Positions 16,722-23,406 of a DNA stretch of 30,143 nt are shown piece by piece. Every line of letters starts with the position of its first letter. Within the stretch, counting starts at the first letter, position 1. A model generated the notes under the pieces. It was not told where the DNA came from. It saw only the letters and a list, made by a program, of their open reading frames with translations, and did not search any database. This stretch comes from JBGAPI01 sp044221335. Its GTDB lineage: Bacteria; Pseudomonadota; Gammaproteobacteria; Xanthomonadales; Ahniellaceae. The translations under genes and the position numbers were made by a program. Where the stretch lies: positions 1-30,143 of the forward strand of contig JBGAPI010000062.1 of assembly GCA_044221335.1 (NCBI GenBank), in the 5' to 3' direction.

Positions 16722-16756
16722 GCATGGCACTCTGGCCTTACAGGGGAGTGCCATGC
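16722..16756 (+). promoter_or_regulatory. Perfect 11-bp hairpin enclosing the start codon at 16753
   Basis: Left arm 16722-16732 (GCATGGCACTC) and right arm 16746-16756 (GAGTGCCATGC) are perfect complements around a 13-base loop. The ATG at 16753-16755 lies within the right arm. The likely Shine-Dalgarno AGGGGAG (16742-16748) straddles loop and stem. It could hold translation of the downstream gene shut, end or slow transcription from the collar genes (no T-run follows), or, as DNA, act as a palindromic operator. Confidence 0.6.
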
Positions 16757-17316
16757 AGCGTGCGATCATCGCGTCGGTCCTGATCGGGACCGCACTCTCC
16801 GCGAACCCGGCGCTGGCCGGCGGCGATTCCTTCGTCGTCGACCAGCGTGGCTCGGATCTAGGTCCGGTCATCGCCACGGGCATGGGCGGGAGCGAGGCTC
16901 TGGTCGCGATGGACATCGGCAGTCTCGTCCGGAGTGAGCCGCGCGATTCCCGGATACGGGCCGGCTTCGTCGTGCCGATGGATCTCGCGCCGCAGACCAG
17001 CTTCGTCGAACTGCTGGTCACGTCGACCAGCATCAGCCATCCGTACGCGCCCTACGTCTACTTCGCCGACCGCGGCTGTCAAGGCAAATCGTTCATCTCC
17101 GCCGCCGCCAGCCGCATGTCCAAGGACCAGCCGGCCGCCGTGGCCGGCACCATGTCCAGCCTGTTCGTCGCGTCGTCGAAGCAGGAGCGCGAGATCGCCG
17201 TCCGGAGCATGCTGAACTCGACCGGCTGCGTGATCTTCGAGCACACCGTCAATGTCCTTCCTGCCGATTGGACGATGAATCTCCGCGGCACCTACCGCTT
17301 GCCGCTAAGCTGGTGA
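16753..17316 (+). CDS. Small secreted protein of unknown function
   Basis: A 187-aa protein with a clear Sec signal peptide (MQRAIIASVLIGTALSANPA, cleavage likely after ALA at residue about 22). The mature part is not a family I recognise. It appears beta-rich and has two cysteines, in the CQGK and TGCVIF segments, that could form a disulfide in the periplasm. ATG 16753 is the natural start because the signal peptide begins there, and it is the codon buried in the hairpin. The gene lies 39 bases after the collar genes on the same strand and 22 bases before the Tat-exported protein, so it probably belongs to the same transcription unit. Confidence 0.75.
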   Translation: MQRAIIASVLIGTALSANPALAGGDSFVVDQRGSDLGPVIATGMGGSEALVAMDIGSLVRSEPRDSRIRAGFVVPMDLAPQTSFVELLVTSTSISHPYAPYVYFADRGCQGKSFISAAASRMSKDQPAAVAGTMSSLFVASSKQEREIAVRSMLNSTGCVIFEHTVNVLPADWTMNLRGTYRLPLSW

Positions 17317-17338
17317 CTTCCGTACCCAGGACCCCGCC

Positions 17339-18049
17339 ATGACCTTCGATTGCTTCGACCTCAGTGCTGGACGCGTCAGTCGGCGCAGCCTCCTGCGAGG
17401 CGCCGTCGCCGGCGCCGCCGTCGCCGCGCTTCCCGCGACCGTGAAGGCCGGGATTCCTGAGGATTACGCCGGCATCGCGCCGCTGGATGCAGCGCTCGGG
17501 CGCTGGCAGGGTGGTCAGGGTCTGGCGACGACCGCGGCGGTGCGCGCCGGCTGGCTGTCACCCTGTGCGTCGGCGACCGCCGCCTGCGCGGCCGAGATCG
17601 ACGATCACCTCGTCGACGCCGATGCCACCGGAGCTGCGGGCAGCTACCGGGTCCGCGTCCTCGGCCTCGGCGCCGCGGCCGCGCTCGGCTCGCTCCGGGT
17701 CGAGGCGCAGTACGGCGAGTCGTCGCACCGGCTCTGGCAGACCTGGAGTGAAGGTGGTCAGCTGCAGACGTCGGCTCCGACCTCCGCGCGCTGGAACTCC
17801 GAGTCCGGCGAAGGTCTCGCACTGCGGCTGCGTTCGGCGGACGCGGCCCGGACCCTGGTGCTGCCCGCTCGCCAGGGAGTGTACGTGGCGCTCCTGTCCG
17901 CTGACGGTTCCGTGCCGGGCTGGCGGCGCGTCGCGCTGCGCGCGCTCGACGCGGAGCGTCCGCTCACGCTGTCGCTGGTCGACCGCCGTTCCGGCGCCGT
18001 CAGCGCCGTGCCGCACCTGCTGCTCGCGGTCGAACGCAGCAGCGCCTGA
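17339..18049 (+). CDS. Tat-exported protein of unknown function
   Basis: A 236-aa protein with a twin-arginine signal peptide: SRRSLLRGAVAGAAVAALPA from about residue 14, cleavage likely near VKA. Tat export implies folding, or binding of a cofactor or partner, in the cytoplasm before translocation. The rest is Ala/Arg/Ser-rich with predicted beta strands (LRVEAQYGE, GEGLALRLRS, GVYVALLSAD). No catalytic motif or cofactor site was recognised. ATG 17339 follows the small secreted protein by 22 bases. By position it belongs to the collar cassette. A 127-base gap separates it from the acetyltransferase, so a separate promoter there is possible. Confidence 0.72.
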   Translation: MTFDCFDLSAGRVSRRSLLRGAVAGAAVAALPATVKAGIPEDYAGIAPLDAALGRWQGGQGLATTAAVRAGWLSPCASATAACAAEIDDHLVDADATGAAGSYRVRVLGLGAAAALGSLRVEAQYGESSHRLWQTWSEGGQLQTSAPTSARWNSESGEGLALRLRSADAARTLVLPARQGVYVALLSADGSVPGWRRVALRALDAERPLTLSLVDRRSGAVSAVPHLLLAVERSSA

Positions 18050-18176
18050 TTCCGCTCGGGTTCCGCCGCGGCATCCGCGGACGCGCGGGTGTCGTTCCGC
18101 ATCGCCGGGTGCATCGCATCCGTGCACGAGCGCGGATACGATCGTCGCCCCGCATGCCGCGATCGTCCCAGCTGCC

Positions 18177-18710
18177 ATGACCGTAAACCAGGCCACTGTC
18201 GACCCGCTGCGCGCCTTCGCCGCGCCCGACGTTCGGCGGCCGAAAGGCATCGGGTTCCGCGCGGTAGTCGACGCGGACCTGCCGGTGCTGCAGGACATCT
18301 ACGCGGCCGTCCGGCGCGAGGAGCTGGCGCCGGTCCCCTGGACGGACGCGGCGAAGCGCGCGTTCCTCGACGACCAGTGCGTGCTCCAGCATCAGCACTA
18401 CCTCAAGAACTATCCCGGGGCCGACCTGCTGCTGGTGCTGCTCGACGGGCGCCCGATCGGGCGGATCTACGTCTACCGGACGACGACCGAAATCCGGCTG
18501 ATGGACATCGCGCTGTTCGACGCCGAGCGTGGCCGGGGAATCGGCTCGGCGCTGCTCGCGGAAGTGCTCGACGAGGCCCGCCGCACGTCTCGCCGATTGA
18601 CCCTGCACGTGGAGCCCGACAATCCTGCCCAGCGCCTCTACCGGCGTCTCGGCTTCACGCTGATCGAGAACCGCGGCGTCTACGACTTCCTCGGCTGGAC
18701 GCCTAGTTGA
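18177..18710 (+). CDS. GNAT family N-acetyltransferase
   Basis: A 177-aa acetyl-CoA-dependent acetyltransferase. The acetyl-CoA pyrophosphate loop R-G-R-G-I-G (118-123) follows the central strand IRLMDIALFD, and the late motif NPAQRLYRRLGFTLIE is the usual C-terminal GNAT signature, with the likely general-acid Tyr in LYRRLGF. I placed the start at ATG 18177; the longer open frame to the left is a shadow of the Tat protein gene. Its proximity to tail-collar and DUF6916-type genes is a combination I recall from other proteobacteria, so it may modify a component of that system. A stand-alone metabolic or stress acetyltransferase is the alternative. Its stop overlaps the convergent DUF6916-like gene by eight bases. 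Confidence 0.88.
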   Translation: MTVNQATVDPLRAFAAPDVRRPKGIGFRAVVDADLPVLQDIYAAVRREELAPVPWTDAAKRAFLDDQCVLQHQHYLKNYPGADLLLVLLDGRPIGRIYVYRTTTEIRLMDIALFDAERGRGIGSALLAEVLDEARRTSRRLTLHVEPDNPAQRLYRRLGFTLIENRGVYDFLGWTPS

Positions 18711-18990
18711 ACACCGCCTCGAAGCGGGCGCAGCCCGCCTTGGGCTCGATCGGCACCAGGAAGATCTCGAGCGCGCCGAGCTCCGGATGCTCTAGGGTGT
18801 AGAGGCCCTGCCGCCCGGACAATCCGGGGGCGCAGCGCAGCACCAGCGAGAACGGCTGCGTGCGGGGCGACGGCGACTTCAGTACGTCGACCGATTCCAC
18901 CGAGAGCGCATGCTCCGAACCGGCGATACGAAGCTCCTGGCCGACGAGGCCGGAGAAGTGGGCGACGGTCAACTGGGCGAGATCGAACAT
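18703..18990 (-). CDS. DUF6916-like small protein
   Basis: A 95-aa protein beginning MFDLAQLTVAHFSGLVGQ. The pattern fits the DUF6916 family as I remember it: an F-x-x-x-x-G start, a middle PFSLVLRCAPG, a Q-G-L-Y-T-L-E-H-P segment, a late IFLVPIEP, and the terminal FEAVFN. The family has no established biochemical role and is often found beside tail-collar genes; that is recollection and was not checked. ATG at 18990 is chosen because the family N-terminus begins there; an ORF extension to 19104 looks non-coding. It is convergent with the GNAT gene, the two stop codons overlapping within 18703-18710. Confidence 0.7.
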   Translation of the reverse strand: MFDLAQLTVAHFSGLVGQELRIAGSEHALSVESVDVLKSPSPRTQPFSLVLRCAPGLSGRQGLYTLEHPELGALEIFLVPIEPKAGCARFEAVFN

Positions 18991-19239
18991 GGAGGGGCGC
19001 GGCGAAGGTGGGGCGCCATCGTAACCGCTGCACCGCGCGACCGGTGAGACCGGGGGGCGGCGAGCGTTAACGGAAAACCCGCATCGATGGCGGGACGCTG
19101 GCACGGTGGCGTCGTGGCGGGCGTCTCCCGAATCCCCCGGGGAAAACTGCTACGCTGCGCGGCCGTTCGTCCCGGTGCCGCCGGCGCTGCGTCCGCGCGC
19201 CCCGCCGGATCTCCTCTCTCTGCTGCCGATTCGCCGGAA

Positions 19240-20178
19240 ATGAGTTCGCGCGCCACCAGCATCTACAACCTGCACTTCGACGTCGTCCACGGCTGCCAGC
19301 TGCGCTGTGTCGGCTGCCCGAATTCGATCCTTCAGCCGAAGATCAAGCGGATGCCGGTCGAGGACTTCGGTCGCTGCCTGTCCAACATCGACGTCGACCG
19401 CATCCACACGCTGCGCCTGTTCAACTTCGGCGAGCCGCTCCTGCACAAGGAGCTGTCGAAGATGGTCGCCGAGATCCCGAAGCAGCGCTGGAAGGTCTCG
19501 ATCGTCGAGATCTCGACCAATGCCCAGCAGGTCTACTGGGACGACTTCGAGGAGATGCTGAAGCTCGAGGTGGTCAACCGCCTGGTGGTGAGCTGCGACG
19601 GCGACGGCACGCCCGAGTCCTACGAGGAACTGCGCACGCCGTCGAAGTGGGACAAGTTCATCGAGTTCCTCGAACGCGCCGCGTACCTGCGCGACCGCTG
19701 GTCGCCGGCGACCCAGCTGGTCACCCGCACCGTCTGCGAGGTGCGCGAGCACCGCAAGCGCTGGGAGCAGGTGCTGATGCCGCGCGGCTGGAAGCCGGAA
19801 TTCCGCCGCTGGATGGTGCTGCCGGGCTCGGAGAAGAACATGACCGGCCGCGACGTGCAGGCGCCGAAGGGCTCCTGCTTCTTCGTGGCGCCGCCGGAGT
19901 CCTTCTCGGCGCACACCTGGCACGGCGAGATCCGACTGCTCTACGTCGACGCCGACGGCACCGTGGTGCCCTGCTGCATGCACCCGCGCGCCGGCGAGTT
20001 CGGCAACCTGATGAACCAGAAGTACAGCGAGATCCTGTTCGGCGAGGCGCGCCGCGCCTTCATCGCCCACATGGAGCGCGACCGCGCCTCGATGGCGATC
20101 TGCAACGCCTGCGAGGTCGGGCCGCCAGGGGACGAGGGGCCGTCGCTGACGAGTGCGCTGGACTTGCCGGAAGACTGA
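19240..20178 (+). CDS. Radical SAM protein with SPASM-like C-terminus
   Basis: A 312-aa radical SAM enzyme. The CxxxCxxC cluster motif is HGCQLRCVGCP (cysteines 19, 23, 26), followed by a GGEP-like FNFGEPL. A C-terminal set of cysteines (GSCFF, VVPCCMHP, ICNACEVG) matches a SPASM/twitch auxiliary iron-sulfur site, including the typical DADGTVVPCC and GNLMNQKYSEI segments. Such proteins act on peptides or on small carbohydrate or amine substrates, and some sit in polysaccharide clusters. ATG 19240 is selected because the family N-terminus starts there; an upstream in-frame start at 19087 would add 51 residues of low-complexity sequence. The methyltransferase gene follows 88 bases downstream, so the two may work in one pathway. 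Confidence 0.86.
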   Translation: MSSRATSIYNLHFDVVHGCQLRCVGCPNSILQPKIKRMPVEDFGRCLSNIDVDRIHTLRLFNFGEPLLHKELSKMVAEIPKQRWKVSIVEISTNAQQVYWDDFEEMLKLEVVNRLVVSCDGDGTPESYEELRTPSKWDKFIEFLERAAYLRDRWSPATQLVTRTVCEVREHRKRWEQVLMPRGWKPEFRRWMVLPGSEKNMTGRDVQAPKGSCFFVAPPESFSAHTWHGEIRLLYVDADGTVVPCCMHPRAGEFGNLMNQKYSEILFGEARRAFIAHMERDRASMAICNACEVGPPGDEGPSLTSALDLPED

Positions 20179-20184
20179 CGCGAT

Positions 20185-20230
20185 TCCCCCTCACCCGAGC
20201 CCTTTCCCCCGCAAGCGTGGGAGAGGGACG
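20185..20230. repeat. Intergenic REP-like palindrome
   Basis: The gap between the radical SAM and methyltransferase genes carries a CCCTCACCCGAGCCCTTTCC stretch, then CGCAAGCG and GGGAGAGGG. It folds as an imperfect stem with an AAGC-type loop. This is the general form of short repeats scattered between genes of Xanthomonadales and other proteobacteria. Only one copy of this type is visible in the window. Confidence 0.5.
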
Positions 20231-20266
20231 CGCGATCGGCGCAGGCCGCGACCTCGAAACGAAACC

Positions 20267-21025
20267 ATGGATCGCAACTCCAAAGACATCGCCCACCACG
20301 ACGACGTCGCCGCCCAGTACGACGACATCGTGGTCAATCCGCGCAGCGAGTCCAACCGCGTGCTGTTCGCGCGTTTCGAGACCGCGCTCGCGACCTTGCG
20401 CCGCGATCGCATGCTCGACCTCGGCTGCGGCACCGGCCAGATGCTGCTGCGTTTCGGCGGCGGTTTCCACAGCGTCACCGGCGTCGACCACTCGGAGAAG
20501 ATGCTGGCGGTCGCGGAGGCCTCGGCGCGCCGCGCCGGGATCCGCGCCGGCTTCGTCCGCTCCGACCTGCTCGAATTCCTCGCGAAGCACGAGCAACGCT
20601 ACGACCTCGTCACCTGCGTCGGCTGCCTGCACCACCTCGACGCCGAAGGCCAGGCGGCGGTGATCGCCGCGCTGCCGAAGCTCCTGGAGCCGCGCAGCGG
20701 CATCGCGCTGATCGCCGATCCGATCGCAGGCGCCGATCCCGAACCGCCGGAGATCGCGAAATGGAACGCGCGCAAGGTCGAGCGGCCGCTGTGGTACAGC
20801 GTTCCGGTCAGCGCCGAACCCGACGAGGCCCCGATCGATCTCGCCGCGCTGCGGATCGCGATCGCGAAGGCGGGGCTCCGGGTGGTGAAGCAGGTGCTGG
20901 CCTGGGACCTGGTCTCGGGCAGCCTCGCGCCCGGCTTCTTCGAGCGCCTGAAGATCCGTCGCCTCGCGAACAAGTATCCCGGCGGCAACGTGATCGCGCT
21001 GGCACTCGCGAGCGACGCCGGCTGA
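20267..21025 (+). CDS. Class I SAM-dependent methyltransferase
   Basis: A 252-aa Rossmann-fold methyltransferase. Motif I is MLDLGCGTGQM (49-59), the acidic residue after strand 2 is in VTGVDHSEKML, and VTCVGCLHHLDAEG corresponds to motif IV with the hydrophobic stretch seen in UbiE/BioC-like enzymes. The C-terminal third (AALRIAIAKAGLRVVKQVLA and onward) forms the usual last strands. ATG 20267 is the start; the longer frame to 20153 runs through the intergenic palindrome and is not coding. It lies downstream of the radical SAM gene on the same strand and convergent with the GT41 gene (40-base gap). Substrate unknown; context suggests a shared pathway with the radical SAM enzyme. Confidence 0.86.
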   Translation: MDRNSKDIAHHDDVAAQYDDIVVNPRSESNRVLFARFETALATLRRDRMLDLGCGTGQMLLRFGGGFHSVTGVDHSEKMLAVAEASARRAGIRAGFVRSDLLEFLAKHEQRYDLVTCVGCLHHLDAEGQAAVIAALPKLLEPRSGIALIADPIAGADPEPPEIAKWNARKVERPLWYSVPVSAEPDEAPIDLAALRIAIAKAGLRVVKQVLAWDLVSGSLAPGFFERLKIRRLANKYPGGNVIALALASDAG

Positions 21026-21065
21026 CGCCCGCAGTCACTTTCGCCGCCGCAGGAAGGCTTTCCCG

Positions 21066-22871
21066 TCAATCGGCGAAGCAACGCTCCCGCAGGAAGCCCG
21101 CCAGTGCCTTGAGGCCCTGTTCGCGCCCGTACAGCGACGGCGTACGCTCGCCGAGCGTGCGACGCAGTGCGAGCCGGCGGTCGCGATCGCGACCCAGGGC
21201 GATCGCGGCGTCCACGTAGTCGTCGACCGAATCGCGGACGAGTTCGTCGGCGCCGAGCGTGCGCAGCAGTCCCGCGCTCTGGCGCCCGCGCATCGGACCG
21301 AGGTTGCGGGTGATCACCGGTACGCCGTGCCTCAGTGCCGACAGCGTCGTCATTCCGCCGGACCAGTGCCAGGTGTCGAGCAGGAAATCGCTGGTGGCCA
21401 GCCGCCGCTCGTACTCGGCTGGCGGCAGGAACGCGCATACCGAGAGCTGTCGCTCGGGGTCCGCGCCGGCCGCGCGAAACGCGGCGCCGACGCGTGCGGC
21501 GATGCGGGCGTTGAGCACCGGCTCGGCGCTCGGGATCAGCGTGATCCTCGCCTCCGGCAGCGCCGCCGCGATCGCCGCGAAGGCCGCGTCGTGTTCGGGC
21601 AGGAGCTTGAAATAGGCCTGCGGGCAGAACAGCTGCAGGCCGGCGTGTGTTGGCGACGGGGCCGGTGGCAGCGCCGCGGGCGCGTCGAGCCGGATCCCCA
21701 GTTCGGGCAGGCGGACCAGGTGTTCACAATAGTCGTTCGCGCCATCGGCGGGTTCGAGCCAGTCGCTGCCGAAGAACACGTCGATCTCTTCCGAGCCGCT
21801 GGTGACCGGGTGACCCCAGGTCGCCGCCTGCAGCGGCGCGAGACGGAAGGACGCGAGGACCTGCACCAGCGGGTCGAGTCCGACGTCGGTGTAGATCAGC
21901 GCGTCGAGTTCGGCCGCGGCGATCGCGTCGAGCCATTGCTGCGGTCCGCGCGGCACGTCGACCCAGCCGTCGACGCGCGACCGCAGGCCGACGAGCGCGT
22001 CGTCGACCGCGCGCCCGAGCGCGAACACGACCACCTCGAATCCGTTCGCCGACAACCATTCCGGCCAATGCCGGAACAGAGTTCCGACGGTGTGGCGGTG
22101 CAGGTTCGACGACGCCACGCCGATCCGAAGACGCCGCCGCGGCGGACGCTTCGCCGGTGCCGGCGGCGCGCGCAACAGGGACTTCGCGCAGCGCCCGACC
22201 AGGCGCGCGTAGCGGCGCTGCTCGACGGAGTGCGAGCCGGGCAGGGCATGCAGCAGGAAGTTGCCGGTGCCGCTCAGCAGGGCCGGCAGGGCGTGGCGGA
22301 CCTCGGGGCGCGTGGGATCGATGGCCTCGAAGGCGGCGAGGCCGTCGCGCCATTGCTTTTCCGCCGCGTGCACGGCGTCATCGTCGGCGTACGGCGCCGG
22401 CAGCGCCTGCCAGGCTTCCCAGCGTGCGCCGAGCGCCGTCGGATCGAGCGCGACGACTCGCTCGAACGCGGCCTGAGCTTCGTCATTGCGCAGGCGATTG
22501 CGGCAGTTCACCGCGAGTTCGAACCAGCGCGCCGGATTTCCGGGCTGCTTCTCGAGCAGACGCCGCAGCGCCCCGATGCAGGCGTCGCCGTCGGCCAGCA
22601 GCGCGCAGGCGTGGACCAGACCTTCGAGGGCGCGAAGATCGTCCGGCGCGAGTGCCAGCGCCGTCTCGAAGCACGAGCGCGCGACCGCGCCGTCGGCGGT
22701 GCCCAGTGCGCAGATCGCCGCGTTGAGCCAGGCCGCCAGCCACTCGGGATGGCGATCCGCCAGCGTGCGATAGCCGGCGAGCGCTTCGGCGTAGCGTCCC
22801 GCGCGGTGCTGCGCCTGGGTCGTCGCGATCAGGTCGGCGTCGTCCGCCGCGCCGAGGGCGAGCGATCTCAA
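21066..22871 (-). CDS. TPR-containing GT41 (SPINDLY/OGT-like) glycosyltransferase
   Basis: A 601-aa protein with N-terminal tetratricopeptide repeats (about residues 15-180) and a GT41 domain from about 248. Family marks are LRIGVASSNLHRHTVG with the conserved His at 260, AATWGHPVTSGSEEIDVFFG, LFCPQAYFKLLPEHD, and DTWHWSGGMTTLSALRHGVP near the end, which lines the UDP-sugar pocket. Eukaryotic OGT and bacterial relatives add a sugar to Ser/Thr of proteins; the related HMW1C enzymes glucosylate Asn in adhesins. The start is TTG at 22871, unusual but supported by a TTGA overlap with the stop of a small upstream frame. It could modify surface proteins encoded nearby (inference); a glycolipid or flagellin target is also possible. 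Confidence 0.85.
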   Translation of the reverse strand: MRSLALGAADDADLIATTQAQHRAGRYAEALAGYRTLADRHPEWLAAWLNAAICALGTADGAVARSCFETALALAPDDLRALEGLVHACALLADGDACIGALRRLLEKQPGNPARWFELAVNCRNRLRNDEAQAAFERVVALDPTALGARWEAWQALPAPYADDDAVHAAEKQWRDGLAAFEAIDPTRPEVRHALPALLSGTGNFLLHALPGSHSVEQRRYARLVGRCAKSLLRAPPAPAKRPPRRRLRIGVASSNLHRHTVGTLFRHWPEWLSANGFEVVVFALGRAVDDALVGLRSRVDGWVDVPRGPQQWLDAIAAAELDALIYTDVGLDPLVQVLASFRLAPLQAATWGHPVTSGSEEIDVFFGSDWLEPADGANDYCEHLVRLPELGIRLDAPAALPPAPSPTHAGLQLFCPQAYFKLLPEHDAAFAAIAAALPEARITLIPSAEPVLNARIAARVGAAFRAAGADPERQLSVCAFLPPAEYERRLATSDFLLDTWHWSGGMTTLSALRHGVPVITRNLGPMRGRQSAGLLRTLGADELVRDSVDDYVDAAIALGRDRDRRLALRRTLGERTPSLYGREQGLKALAGFLRERCFAD

Positions 22872-23041
22872 GGTGCCGCGTCCGCTGCGCTACACCATGC
22901 CGCCAGCCAGCGGTACGGCGCCTCGGCGATCGCGTCCTTGCGCCGGGGGTCGATCCGGCCGGCGCGGAACGATTCCTCGCGCTGATCGTCGAGGCGCGGG
23001 CCGACCGGCCCAGCGGCGATTCCCGGAGCAGAGAGAGCCAC
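22868..23041 (-). CDS. Possible small ORF coupled to the GT41 gene
   Basis: A 57-aa frame from GTG 23041 whose stop TGA overlaps the TTG start of the GT41 gene by four bases. The same kind of coupling (GTGA) joins the polysaccharide genes at the other end of the window. The sequence, with EESFRAGRIDPRRKDAIAEA and PYRWLAAWCSAADAAP, looks more protein-like than the other frames, but matches nothing I know. The frame is open only back to a stop at 23093-23095. A second frame with an ATG at 23198 (MKILLRRLTAIGVLL...) ends at 23052, so the two could be halves of one frameshifted gene. Low confidence. Confidence 0.3.
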   Translation of the reverse strand: MALSAPGIAAGPVGPRLDDQREESFRAGRIDPRRKDAIAEAPYRWLAAWCSAADAAP

Positions 23042-23406
23042 GAGTGCCGGGTCAATTCGGTCGACACGGCCGGGGGACGGCGCGAACGGCCGTCACCGAC
23101 GTGAGGTCGGCCCCGAAGCCGATCCCGGGACGTGCGGGTACGTGGCGTCGGGACAGCAGGACGCCGATCGCCGTGAGGCGACGGAGCAAGATCTTCATGG
23201 TGGGGTTCGCCGGAAGCGCTGCAGGTCGCGAGGGCGTCCTGCGGGAGCCGCGACAGCACGATCGCTGTCGTCATCCATCTACGCGCCGCGGGTCCGCCGG
23301 ATCGATCAGTCCCTGCGAGAGCCGTTGCGGGTTGGAACCTGGCGTACGGTCGCACTCCCGCGAAATCCGGCGGTCAGAGACCACTCTCCACCTGCAGGCG
23401 CCCATC
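22872..23406. other. 535-bp stretch with no convincing intact gene
   Basis: Between the GT41 gene (-) and the DUF5648-like gene (+), no frame gives a recognisable complete protein. The minus strand holds the small coupled ORF at 22868-23041, an overlapping 48-codon ORF at 23052-23198, and a further ATG-initiated stretch upstream that also degrades. They may be fragments of one broken gene. The run of five G at 23072-23076 is a natural place for an indel. Promoters for both divergent genes should lie here, but I see no clear sigma-70 boxes. Confidence 0.45.

Noticed and set aside
17487..18176. N-terminal extension of the GNAT protein
   Set aside because: This part of the open frame is an Arg/Pro/Ala-rich shadow of the Tat protein gene. 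The acetyltransferase fold begins after ATG 18177.
21026..21065. Intrinsic terminator between the convergent methyltransferase and GT41 genes
   Set aside because: Only a 4-bp stem (GGAA/TTCC) is visible with no T-run; too weak to annotate.
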